Positions 49,078 to 60,840 of a stretch of 64,000 bases of DNA are shown here, piece by piece. The stretch covers positions 62,001 through 126,000 of the forward strand of contig CANNZV010001586.1 in assembly GCA_947561585.1 (NCBI GenBank). The letters run 5' to 3'. Within the stretch, counting starts at the first letter, position 1; the number at the start of each line of letters is the position of its first letter. The position numbers were made by a program, and so were the translations under genes. The notes beneath the pieces are model-generated. The model worked only from the letters and a program-made list of their open reading frames with translations, did not search any database and was not told the DNA's origin. The DNA comes from Caprella mutica. Taxonomy: Eukaryota > Arthropoda > Malacostraca > Amphipoda > Caprellidae.

Positions 49078-49315
49078 CCAGATTGTATTTGGTGGTAAAT
49101 TCCAAGGATATATCGGGAGATATTCAATTTCTTTAATAAAAATATTCCTGCAATGTCGGAGGATTTTTAGCTATTAATTCCTATATTACCATTAATTTTG
49201 TGGAGGGGAAACTGGAAAAATATTAGAGGACTAGAGAAATTGATGAAAAATGTTGGCAGCTATTTCTCAGATTTTTTAAAAAATCAGAGGAGTTCAGTGC
49301 ACCAAATACAAACTG
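49078..49315. mobile_element. MITE, CAGATTGTATTT family, copy 2
   Basis: Same family and orientation as the copy 16 bp to its left, with small length differences. The close spacing suggests insertion near an existing copy or a local duplication. Confidence 0.65.
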
Positions 49316-49483
49316 GAAATTTCTGCAGACTGGCTCCCCAGGGGGTTAGAGTTATACGAGACTTCTGATATTTTGCACACACTATAAGAAGGTTATAAAG
49401 ATAAAGCAACTATTTACACAATAAAAAAAAAGATAAAATTTTGAGATTTCTTCAGGGGCGGTCCCCTTAAACGGTTACACTAA

Positions 49484-49895
49484 ATACCGAATTACACCGA
49501 ATTATACCGAATTACACTATACTCAATACCGAATTACACCGCACTACACCTAATTATACCGAATTACACTATATTACACAATAATCAATACCGAATTACG
49601 CCTGATTATACCGAATTACATTCCACTGAATATCGAATTACCCCTGATTATACCGAATTACGCCTGATTATACCGAATTACCTTCCACTGAATACCGAAT
49701 TATGCCTGATTCTACTGAAATATGCCTGATTATACCGCATTTCGCCTGATTGTACCGAATTACATTACACTGAATACCGAATTACACCTGATTATACCGA
49801 ATTATGCCTGATTAAACTGAAATATGCCTGATTATACCGAACTACGCCTGATCATACCAAATTACATTCCACTGAATACCGAATTACACCTGATG
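49484..49895. repeat. ACCGAATTA-type degenerate tandem array (left)
   Basis: Short repeats of taccgaattacacctgatta-like units. The reverse-complement form of the same repeat is at 59280-60035, so the two arrays face each other across about 9.4 kb. Confidence 0.85.
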
Positions 49896-49924
49896 TCTTA
49901 CACCGCGATTGGACGGTGACAAAA

Positions 49925-50815
49925 TAGGGGTACGGTCTTGAGCCCCCAGGTCAAGAGCCCCCCCAGTCTTGAGCTCCCCCCCCCCCCCCCCGGTCATGAG
50001 CTCCCCAAGGTCATAAGCCCCCCTGTTTTTTAATCCTTATTTACCTAGTTAAACAAATGATCAAAAAACTACTTATATAGAAATAACTGAAAGTTGATAA
50101 TGTAGTTTGTTGTACAGCATACTTCATGATTGTTTAATGACCTGGCAGGGGGGTAAATGACATATATTTTATGTTAATCAGTAATGAACTACAAAAGTGT
50201 CAATAAGGATTAAATAATATAGGTAAATAAGGATTAAAAATCAGAGAGGGGGGGGGGGGGACTTATGACCTACACCCGACAAAAAGTATACTTTACCAAT
50301 TCTACTATATATTGAATAAAGGAACTGATCAATATTATGTTAAAAGAAAGGCCTTAATTTTACCTTATTAATAAAGGTAAATAAGAGGATGACTGGGGGA
50401 AGAGAGGTTTGTGTCCTACAGGGTACAGATATGTACACGAACCCCTCCATGACATAACGACGCGGGTGTGGGTCATAAGACCCCCCCCCCTGACAAGAGC
50501 CCCCCATCGGTCAGGATCCCCCCCTGTTTTTAATACTTATTTTCACTTTTCTAGTTCATTATTGATTAAACATAAAATATATGTATATCAGGGGCCGTGC
50601 CGCCCCTCGAACCTCCCTGCCAGGTCATTAAACAATCATGAAGTGTGCAGTACAACAAACTAGCGGATACAACAAACTACATTAGCAACTCTCAGTTATT
50701 TCTATCTAAGTAGTTCTTCATTTATTTAACTAGGTAAATAAGGATAAAAAACAGGGAGGGGGGCTCATTACCGGGGGGGGGGGGGGGGCTCTTGACCGTA
50801 CCACGACATAACCCC
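49925..50815. mobile_element. Foldback with long C and G runs
   Basis: ggggtacggtcttgagcccc at the left is inverted as gggctcttgaccgtacc at the right. Further in, ttcatgattgtttaatgacc (left) and cattaaacaatcatgaag (right) are also inverted. Homopolymer runs (C15 near 49980, G13 near 50250, C10 near 50480, G17 near 50780) alternate along the element. No gene. Confidence 0.65.
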
Positions 50816-52935
50816 CCCCCCCTCCCCAAGATATAAGCCCCTCTCTTCTATATAGGGAAACGAACTAACTAACCTTGGCAGTTATAGAGTATTAGTTAGC
50901 TACTAAATAGTAAGCCCCCTTCCCCCGGTTGAAAGCCCTAATTTTTTTCTTAATTTTAAGATACTGTATAATATTTATTACTAGACATTATAGCAAGAGA
51001 AGGGAAAGTAACCTAATTTATTTTTATGAATTTTCTTAAAGGAGTTATTATAATATATGTGTAGGTATATGAGCAGGGGGGTGGGGGAGACCGGGGCGTG
51101 CCACCTCCGAACCCCCCTTCTATGTAATTAAACAAGCAGTGTGTATTTCAACAAACTACTGGATACAACAAGCTAAAGTAGATTACGTGCACTCGTTAGA
51201 GCAAATACCTTCGCCGCCGCACTGACCCGTTCTCTCCCAAAGTCTAATAAACTGGTAACTGGACATTGACCAATCGTCCCACCAAGTTTCAGACAATTTG
51301 ATTGAATACTTTTCGAGTTCTTGAGCTACAAATGGCCTTGACCTTGGTTTTTAACCTTTGACCTGATCGCTCCCGAAATCTAACAATATTACAAGTTATT
51401 CGTTCAAATAAGCTAGGCAATCTTCTTAGGTGTAAATTTTTTTTTTGAATTTAACGTTTTAGATGAAAAATATAGCATTTACTCTCTTAATCTTGACCTT
51501 TGACCTCAAAGTCTTCAGCTGACACAAGATTTATTGGAACAAATAATTTAGATTTTATATTGGTTGGAAAATTAATATTTACTATACTACTATTACAAAT
51601 AAGGATAAGGGATATATTTGAGTTGAAAGTCTGAAACAGGTGCGTTAGACAAAGAAAAAAAAATAAATAAAAGTACAAGAAAAGAAATCCTTATTTTGAA
51701 AAGTGAAATTGTTGTGTACAGCTTAAAAATTTAATTTATTAATACTAAATTCACTACGATTAATTAATAATTACGTATAAACATTTATTAATTTTTACCA
51801 ATATTAATTATAGGTTCATAAAGTTTAGCAAATTTTAGTAGGGATTAAACGTCTGCTTCGACCATATCGTTGACGTCAAAAGGAAATTAAATACAAGGAA
51901 CTGGAAGAAGCAGTAGAAAGGAAAATGGCTCCATGAACAAAGTCACCAACCACCGTCGGTGACAAAGCTCATGGATTCAGAAAAGCTACTCCGTGAATGC
52001 CGTCACTTACCAAGGAATGTGACGAAACGGGACACAAGCACTGGTGGCTGCACTCACACGGATGGAAGAGGAAAATGAAGAGGTGATACTTAATGAAACC
52101 TTACACAAAATCTAAGACCTCGTATAGTTGAAGAGCATTACTCTAGCGTTATCCTCTAAAACTGCGAGTAGTAAGTATTAAAAATGATGAACATGGTAAA
52201 AATGAAAAAAAAGACAATACATAATTATTGCATAATCCTAATTACAACAGTTCGGGCCCCCTTCATTTTCCATTCACCACAGACAGTTTCAGGATACAGC
52301 CCCTTGACAGAGCTCAATTGAAGCATTTTGATGTAAAAAAATTTACGTATTTATAATTTTGTTAATTAAAATTTACATATTAAAATGCTGGGACATATAT
52401 GTCTAATTCGTAGTGAAAGGGCTAAATTTTTCAAATAAAATTCTATAGAAATTAAAATGGTATGACTTAATACATTTTGGAGACGTCTCAAAAGTCCGAC
52501 ACCCCAATAGTCAGTCCGACAGTTACATCTTTCTGTATTATTATTTCTCGTTTTATTTTTCGATTGAAATAAAAATTATAATTAAATAGGTAATAGGTAC
52601 TAGACTACATATATACATATAATTTATACATAACTTATATAAACAATTCAGTAATTTTCCTTAATTTCACTTTTCTAATGTTATATGTATTCCTATCTAA
52701 TTTATTCTAATATTATTAAAAGCTGTCCCTCATTCGATTTCATCATTTGATGTAGTTTTTTTGTATCCGCTAGTTGTACTGCACACTAAGTGTTTATTTA
52801 ATAACCGGGCAGGACGACATATAAATTTTATGGTAAATCAGTAATAAACTACAAAATTGTCGGACTAATGGGTTGTCGGACTAATAGATAGTAACCATAC
52901 ATTTTGATAATGATAATGCTGTGAAGCCTAATTGC
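50816..52935. other. No gene recognised; dispersed repeat copies
   Basis: Holds copies of the gggcaggggg/'acaacaaactac' repeat (51060-51180 and 52745-52860), a SINE-like copy (about 51183-51390) and a dispersed block at about 51840-52270 similar to parts of THAP-gene introns (near 26870 and 32170). The remainder is AT-rich. Confidence 0.5.
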
Positions 52936-53129
52936 CAGAGCTGGGCGTTCCGTACGAATGTTCGCGAACCTTTATTCGCGAACCGGTTCGGACTGGAAAA
53001 TGGGTTCGGACATTCGGATTCGGAACCTCTTCAAAAACGGTTCGGACTTCAGTGTTCGGAACGTCTTTTTCGCAAGTCCGAATCTCCGTACCCGGGGAAA
53101 ACTGACCTGTTCATTTAATTATTTTACGT

Positions 53130-54094
53130 TCTGAACATGTACTGTACCTCTCGGCTACTATTATATACATATGTAGGTTTCTGCTTAACACTGAAGCAAA
53201 GAACATGCGTCTTTCCCCGCTCTTCTTCCATTACGTTATTCATCCTTTCTGGAATAGCGGTAAGTTTTATAATAATCTTAACAAGTTAATTCTTTAATAA
53301 CGGTTTATGTTCCCTCAAATCTCAATTAAAATTGCTTGAAATATGTAGAACTATAGGTAAGGTTATAAACAAAGTAAACGTATATATTAGGTAACATTAC
53401 ATAACACCCTACCCTAGTACCTTAGCCGTTGGCTAACCAGTCCTCATGGAAAAATAATAATAACTTAAATTCAAGACCGATTTTAAAACTGTCTTTTCAA
53501 TCGTTTAATTTTTCGCATAAATACATACGATTAGACAAAAACGAAGGTGATAAATGGTAATATACTCACATTATGAGCATTTATTCAAATCTATAATAAT
53601 ATTAGGAATATATCAGAGATCTTTCCAGGCATTAGATGCAAGAGTGTTTTCCACTACATGTATAAGGATGAATATCTCACTATAATCAGTTAACTGTAAC
53701 TCTTATAGCGGCTTAGCGAGATCAAATATGTGAGAGAATAATTGCGCACACCAAGCTTCGTACAATAACATCTTATAATTATAATTTGTTTCTTGTCTTA
53801 GCTTGTTACTTTTATTTTGAATGATGATTTTTTCTTTTGCTTTTACTAATGTATGAAATACTAAATATCAAATGAAGATTTTTAAAAGAAAAAATATTGA
53901 AATGACTCGAATGAGCTAACTTTTGACGGCTAAGTAGGTAGGCTGATCAGATAATTTAAGATCGAGTATTCGGCTATTCGCTTTACAATTGAATTGATTA
54001 TAATTCATATTATTATATAGGTATTATAATATTACATGTATATAAGTTATAATATAAATAACTTTGAGAAATATTCACAGTAATCTTCACTTCT
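53130..54094. other. Interior of hAT element, no gene seen
   Basis: AT-rich, no open frame of note, no recognisable transposase remnant. Confidence 0.5.
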
Positions 54095-54099
54095 GACCT

Positions 54100-55022
54100 T
54101 GTTAATCTTTATGCTGTTAACGTTAATATTTAAGCTGACATGTGTTAACGACTAAACTGTTAACTTCTTCAAATATTTCTTGTCTTCGTTTATTTATTAT
54201 TAATCTCTATTACGATTAAGAGGCTTGATTCACGGAATTCTTAACGTGACTAGTAGACTATGGACTTATATGGACATAAGAAAACTGAAGGATTCAAGTG
54301 ATAGGAGAACAACAATTCTGTTATCTTTTAATAGTAGTTGGTACAGTGATACAGACATTACAGTAAAATCTACAACGTACTATTTAGAATACTGAAACTA
54401 TTCTGTGCCTAGAGGAGCACAGAACTAGTGTCTCCTAGGTGAGTGACGAGTTTCTAATTCCCCACACTCTAGATAGAAAAATATCAAATATATATAGTGT
54501 GGAAGTACAGAGAAATCTAACCATTCAAGGTTGACTCTGGTACCACACCCTAAGTATAACATCAGTTTTTTATACTCATTCTAAACTCTCTGTGAAAATC
54601 TCACAGCTCTCTTTTTACATAAACACTTTATTTAAGTACTTCTTTGCTTGACATTTATTATCCATAATTGGGAGATTCTTACATTGGCTAATCAACTCGT
54701 ATTGTATACGCCATGCTTGTATTCCTTATAGGGAATGTGCAAGGCGCAACTTTACAATCTTTTTGCTAAGAGATTTGCAAACGATTGATGTAATACATTT
54801 TTAACAGACACGTTTTCAGAATATAAAGAGTTTAATTAACCCACAATATGTAATACTATTTTTTCATTATAGCCTTATCTTTTTAGAAAGCTCTTAGAGT
54901 ATAACTATGTCATTTTTAGTTATTCATTTATTTCTCGAATTTTAACTATTACTTAGCTTGAAATGGATAAAATTAACGGGGAAATATGCAAACAGTGTTG
55001 AAGTTACAGGTTGCCTTCAACA
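54100..55022 (-). repeat. 3' LTR of nested element (923 bp)
   Basis: Paired with 56784-57706. On the - strand it begins tgttgaaggcaacc and ends aaagattaaca. Confidence 0.93.
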
Positions 55023-55738
55023 CTGCCCCCCCCTTTTTTTTCAAAACATGTTATCATGTTTTCAATAACCGAACAGAATACAGTATACATGTATCCTACA
55101 AAGCTTCAATATCAATACCCAATATTTATAATATAACATAGTTACATAGTTACAAAGTCAAGCATGAAATCAAAATATAATTATTTTATATATGACCAAA
55201 CAATTACAGAAATATTCAACATTTCCTGTATAAAATTACATTTATATCGAATAAAAGCATTAGACATTTAGAACACATTAACTCATATTATCTTTTATCA
55301 ATATTCTCTCGTTTCAACGTCTTATGTTTTTCAACCTTAAAAAAGTTAACAATAATTCAAAATACAATATATAAGTACATTACAATGCCTTATCATTCAT
55401 TATCCTTAGTGAATTACATCCAACAATATCCAACATATAGCATATATCAGTAAAATAAAAACATATAGTCTAAACTTTCACTTTCTACCACAAAGTTACT
55501 GCGACCTTCATTCAAAAACCTGTTATAATCTGCTGCAAAACTTCTTTCTAAGTTTGCGAAAAATAACTTATTTTACCTCGGTTTACACCACAATAACCGG
55601 TATTAATATTATATTTCATCCATGATGAATTATTATCATTCATATTAAACACTAAGTATATATACTAATATATACTTAACAAACATCTAAGTTAATAAAA
55701 CATTTATTGAGGAATATTCCCGATACCGTATACCTGGT

Positions 55739-56299
55739 TCAGGTCCCATTGAGATGTTTTTTGTCTAGATGTTCTTCAGGTTTGTCCAGTGCATTTTCAT
55801 CATGACTGCATGCGGCGGTCGTTGACCCCAGCTGATCACCTTCTGGCTCGTCTGGTGAACTGAATGCACTGGTTGGTCGGGCTACTTCATTATGCTCTTG
55901 TACTGTATCGCAAATGTCCTTGCAGGCTTCTCTCTGTTTCCCCCTTTCTTCTAACGAAAGCCGTAGTGCTTGTAGCGCCTCTATACGTCCTTCACGTATT
56001 CTGTTAGATAGGTTCTTCTTACTGGCACCCTCCTCGCAGTCAGGAGAGGTATCACAGATCCTCCTCCGTCGTTTGTCGTCAGCCATAATGCGTTTTTCAC
56101 AATTATCGATGTTTTCATATTTATAAACTTCACTTTTCTCGGAGTCAGGAGACTTATTAAGTTTCTTCTGTCGTTGTTCGTCAGCTTCAACAAATTGTTC
56201 ACAGTCGCTCATTTTTATGCAGCCACTGTTTTCCTGTAGCCCCTTCATTAAGGGTTTTGATATTCTCAGCAATTCCACTCTTGCCGTTTTGTTCAACAA
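55739..56299 (-). CDS. Hypothetical charged protein of the nested LTR element (186 aa)
   Basis: The only sizable frame inside the element, placed 0.5 kb after its 5' LTR, where gag would lie. Highly charged, with a twice-occurring motif (KKLNKSPDSEKSE and RRICDTSPDCEEG) and a helical stretch (RIEALQALRLSLEERGKQRE). There is no zinc knuckle, protease or RT motif. It could be a diverged Gag fragment or an unrelated element-specific protein; I do not recognise it. The start may be at one of several internal methionines. Confidence 0.5.
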   Translation of the reverse strand: MLNKTARVELLRISKPLMKGLQENSGCIKMSDCEQFVEADEQRQKKLNKSPDSEKSEVYKYENIDNCEKRIMADDKRRRRICDTSPDCEEGASKKNLSNRIREGRIEALQALRLSLEERGKQREACKDICDTVQEHNEVARPTSAFSSPDEPEGDQLGSTTAACSHDENALDKPEEHLDKKHLNGT

Positions 56300-56783
56300 T
56301 GTGAATAGTGGATGGCGAACGGGTAGTGACTGGTAGTAATCCTCCTTTTGCCTATTGCGAAATAGAGGATTTCGATGTCACTATCTGGTTGATCGTATAG
56401 TATTTCCGGGTCACTGTCTGATTGACTCATTTTGTGTAGTAGTTAGGAACCATCGGCAAATTCACTCTTCCTTTATTCAGTTCTTCAGTGACCTTCTCCT
56501 CTACTCCTGTTTCCTCAGTGATCAACTTTCCTTTTGCTTCGTCGTCGTCGTTAGTGCTTGTGGTACAGATTTAATGGTAACCAACCTTCACGGGTTTTCT
56601 TGTAGTTACAATCCGTTTTACTGCCCAGTGTAACAAACCCTCACGAGTTCTCTTGCGATTACACTCTTGCAGTTTCACCACAATTCACTAACTGAGTTCG
56701 TTTTTCACTGTATCACTTCTGTCTAACTTATTCCATTTGTAATCCATATATCTCTTTATCACGCATCCCGTCGAAGATGCCAA

Positions 56784-57706
56784 TGTTAATCTTTATGCTG
56801 TTAACGTTAATATTTAAGCTGACATGTGTTAACGACTAAACTGTTAACTTCTTCAAATATTTCTTGTCTTCGTTTATTTATTATTAATCTCTATTACGAT
56901 TAAGAGGCTTGATTCACGGAATTCTTAACGTGACTAGTAGACTATGGACTTATATGGACATAAGAAAACTGAAGGATTCAAGTGATAGGAGAACAACAAT
57001 TCTGTTATCTTTTAATAGTAGTTGGTACAGTGATACAGACATTACAGTAAAATCTACAACGTACTATTTAGAATACTGAAACTATTCTGTGCCTAGAGGA
57101 GCACAGAACTAGTGTCTCCTAGGTGAGTGACGAGTTTCTAATTCCCCACACTCTAGATAGAAAAATATCAAATATATATAGTGTGGAAGTACAGAGAAAT
57201 CTAACCATTCAAGGTTGACTCTGGTACCACACCCTAAGTATAACATCAGTTTTTTATACTCATTCTAAACTCTCTGTGAAAATCTCACAGCTCTCTTTTT
57301 ACATAAACACTTTATTTAAGTACTTCTTTGCTTGACATTTATTATCCATAATTGGGAGATTCTTACATTGGCTAATCAACTCGTATTGTATACGCCATGC
57401 TTGTATTCCTTATAGGGAATGTGCAAGGCGCAACTTTACAATCTTTTTGCTAAGAGATTTGCAAACGATTGATGTAATACATTTTTAACAGACACGTTTT
57501 CAGAATATAAAGAGTTTAATTAACCCACAATATGTAATACTATTTTTTCATTATAGCCTTATCTTTTTAGAAAGCTCTTAGAGTATAACTATGTCATTTT
57601 TAGTTATTCATTTATTTCTCGAATTTTAACTATTACTTAGCTTGAAATGGATAAAATTAACGGGGAAATATGCAAACAGTGTTGAAGTTACAGGTTGCCT
57701 TCAACA
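56784..57706 (-). repeat. 5' LTR of nested element (923 bp)
   Basis: Same length and apparently the same sequence as the other LTR, which indicates a very recent insertion. Confidence 0.93.
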
Positions 57707-57711
57707 GACCT

Positions 57712-59060
57712 TTCTAATATATTGAATAGAAGAAAAAGTAAAGCAAGCAATAGAGTATAGGAATACCATAATACGGTATCTTATAGTACTTTCATATTCA
57801 AATAAAATGCAAAAAGTTTTTATATCATCAGTTCTCTAGAGAGAATTAATCAAAAATGTTGTAATATAGCTAAATGAAAAATTGAAAACTAATAGTAAAA
57901 ACTTAAAACATATTTAATTAGATACTTGGATACTTTAATATGGATACATTGTCTTGCATTGTTATGACGACAGAGTTGGTCTTAATTTTTCTTTGCATGA
58001 AATTCGGAGGTCAGAAGAAAATTCAGAATAACTTAAACTACGTATTGGAGTAGAGACTGGAGGGGAACTTTAAAGATACTTAATGCTCATTCAGTCATAC
58101 TCAATGATACTAACTTATTAAGTATAGTAAGTACAGTGGAACTCCCTTATAGTGAACTCCTGTATAGTGAATCACGCTGAATAGTAAAATCCGGTATAGC
58201 GAACTACACAATATTCGTAAGTTTTCTATGAATCTCTTATTCCTATTTAGTAAATTCTCTAAATTAGTTGTATTTCATGAAACAGCAGTTCTACCAGTGC
58301 AACTCCTGTATAATGTAGTCATATGAAGTCACAGTATAATCATTATTATAAATTTATTATATTAACCCAAATGAATTTGACGTATGTTTTATAGGCATAT
58401 ATTTTTTATATTGCTTTATATATTTCATGTCATTTCTTTAAATTTACTGGCCTTTCTTGACTTTGTTGCTACATAAATACCAACTATATTTTTTAATTCA
58501 AAACTTAAATATTTACGTATCGGCGTAAATCAGCGTAAATTATGGAATTAATTGTACTTTAGTGACGTGTGGCAACGTAGAAATACAGATTGGTTACCCA
58601 ATACGCACGAATATGTCCACGTTTTATGTAGTAGAGACAAATGCGTGAGCTATGTTTGGTTCACACTCCATCCAATAACAGTTCAGCTCACTCAGTTGCC
58701 AATCTCTTATATAGCTATGTATTTATTTCTCCTTATATATTCAATATTTTTACTTGAAATTTGGTACACATTAGTTTAGTACAAAAACTAACAACTTGTA
58801 AAAATACAGTAACGTAGGTTTATAAATAAGACGTGTGTTTTTTTTAACATAGAGTGAAACCTTCTGGTTGTAACTTGATTCTGACAAATAGTTAGTATCT
58901 TGTTGAAAAAACTGTTTTTTTTTTCATAAAGGTTTCCCTAATAGCCTTGGAAGCATAAGTTAGTAAAAGGGCCGAATGTAAATGTGTAGACTGTAGTTCA
59001 CTTTTGTTTTTCTTAATTTTTAGATATATAATATATACCTAAAAAATCAGAGGTTAGCTT
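57712..59060. other. Interior of hAT element with a pogo-like end
   Basis: At 58134 cagtggaactcccttatagt, bordered by TA and followed by repeated tatagtgaact motifs, resembles pogo/Tigger termini. The matching right end is not clear. A 75-codon frame near 58552 shows no similarity I recognise. Confidence 0.45.
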
Positions 59061-59279
59061 ACAAATGTTCGGACTAAATGTTTGCTTCGGAACAAATGTT
59101 CGGACCAAACTTTTCCAAATTGGGTTCGCTATACGGAGGTTCGGAACCCAAAATCGACGAAGATTCGGGTTCGGATTCGGAACCTAAAAAAAGGTTCGTC
59201 CGCCCAGCTCTGCTAATTGCCCATTATCATTGCAGTGTAATAACTTTCAATTAATATCGAAAAATCCTGACCAATGATA

Positions 59280-60035
59280 AAATTAGGTGTAATTCGGTAA
59301 TCAGTGTAGTGTTATTCGGTATAATTATGTGTAATTCCAGACTGCAGGAACTGGTTAAGTGTTCTCCAAGAAATCATCCTATTTTGCTTCTGTTCTCAGT
59401 AAAATACATGTAAATATAGGAGGAAATTAAGGATTGTTCGCACAGAAAATGTAAAAAATGGCCCATATTCTGCAGACTGGGTGAAATTCGGTATAATTTG
59501 GTGTAATTCGGTATAATTAGGTATAATATACGTATAACTGTGTAATTCGAATTATACAGAATGTAATTCAGTATAATTCTGTGTAATTCGGTATAATCAT
59601 GTGTAATTCGGTATTCAGTGTAGCTAGTGTTATTCGGTATAATTTGGTGTAATCAGGTGTAATTCGGTATTGATTATTGTGTAATATAGTGTAATTCGGT
59701 ATAATTTGGTATAATCAGGTGTAATTCGGTATTGATTATTGTGTAATATAGTGTAATTCGGTATTCAGTATAGTGTAATTCGGTACAATTCGGGATTGAG
59801 TATAGTGTAATTCGGTATAATTCGGTGTAATTTTGTATAATTCGGTATTATTCTGTGTAATTCGGTATAATCATGTGTAAATCGGTATTAAGTGTAGTGT
59901 AATTCGGTATAATTCTGTGTAATTCGGTATTGAGTATAATGTAATTCGGTATAATTCTGTGTAATTCGGTATTCAGTATATAGTGTAATTCGGTATAATT
60001 TGGTATAATCAGGTGTAATTCGCATTCGGTATTGA
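59280..60035. repeat. TAATTCGGT-type degenerate tandem array (right)
   Basis: Reverse-complement counterpart of 49484-49895 (units like ggtataatcaggtgtaattc). Interrupted by a MITE at 59338-59480. Frames within it are repeat artefacts. Confidence 0.85.
59338..59480. mobile_element. Short MITE with CAGACTGCAG ends inside the array
   Basis: Inverted ends cagactgcagg / tctgcagactg, flanked by gtgtaattc and gtgaaattc (9 bp, one mismatch). Internal part (ctcagtaaaatacatgtaaa) matches 42660-42700 in inverse orientation. Confidence 0.7.
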
Positions 60036-60058
60036 TTATTGTGTTAAGGTAGAGTCGC

Positions 60059-60482
60059 AGATACCGATCACTTAGAGATATCAATTGGGGTTTAAAAAAG
60101 ATATATAACGATAGTCGAGTGTTGAAAGTGGAGCAAGGTGAGTTGCCATTAAGGTGGAGTAATACTAAACCGATATTAAACACTCACAGACATTTTTAAG
60201 CATACTAGAATTATCCAAGGTGATTTCTATTTCTTTGATCGAAAATTTTAGCCAAAAATATCAAATTTGGTTAGGAAATATATTAGAAAATAGCTAAATA
60301 TGGCAAAGTTTTCGCGCTTCTTGCGCCAATTATGTTTGTTTTGATTCTACAGGAGTGTTGCCATATGAATATGACGTGTTTCCCGCTAAATTCTTGCTCT
60401 TAATATATTTTACCATGTGATTGATAACTGAAAGGAATAATAGTTAATCTCACATATATCGATATCTAGTGATCGGTATCTG
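60059..60482. mobile_element. MITE with CAGATACCGATCACT ends
   Basis: Inverted ends cagataccgatcact / agtgatcggtatctg enclose ~420 bp. A further copy of the end (gatcggtatctgaaag) occurs near 60616. Because it lies just upstream of the pogo transposase gene, these could be left-terminal repeats of that transposon, but the partner right end was not found in the window. Confidence 0.55.
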
Positions 60483-60840
60483 AAAATATTTTGAGTTAAC
60501 GATATATGCTTTAAATGTGAATACATCCTTTTTGGAACTTTACATTGTCATAATATTATTCTAAATTAGTAATGCTGTATATAATTTACCACTGTATTAA
60601 TAAAGAAACTGAACTGATCGGTATCTGAAAGTCCTTTCAATTATCGATCATTACTATTTTTTCTATGTATTGATCCATCCAACTATGGTTGGACCATGCT
60701 AAGTATTTCAAAAGTACATGTAGTTTCATTTTGATTCTAGCTTAATTGTTTATTAATACTTATTTATCACATTTTCAGCTATTCTGAGATTTCTCAAATT
60801 GAACGCATATATATATATATTTCAATCATTATAATCCAAG

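Larger units (their letters stand above)
54100..57706 (-). mobile_element. LTR retrotransposon, non-autonomous, nested in the hAT element
   Basis: Two 923-bp LTRs (54100-55022 and 56784-57706), identical as far as I can read, flanked by gacct (54095-54099 and 57707-57711). A polypurine tract seen on the - strand (complement of 55025-55045) and a primer-site-like ttggcatcttcgacgggatg at the other end set the orientation as -. The interior is only 1.76 kb with one 186-codon frame and no pol genes. Confidence 0.93.
52936..59212. mobile_element. Non-autonomous hAT transposon with a nested LTR insertion
   Basis: Perfect 12-bp inverted ends (cagagctgggcg / cgcccagctctg) flanked by an exact 8-bp duplication, ctaattgc (52928-52935 and 59213-59220). 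Both subterminal regions (about 52950-53100 and 59065-59200) are rich in ttcggac / gttcggaac motifs in both orientations, as expected of hAT transposase binding sites. No transposase frame was found. Without the LTR insertion the element would be about 2.7 kb. Confidence 0.92.

Noticed and set aside
59848..60183. Minus-strand frame with IIPNYTELH repeats
   Set aside because: Product of the TAATTCGGT tandem array.
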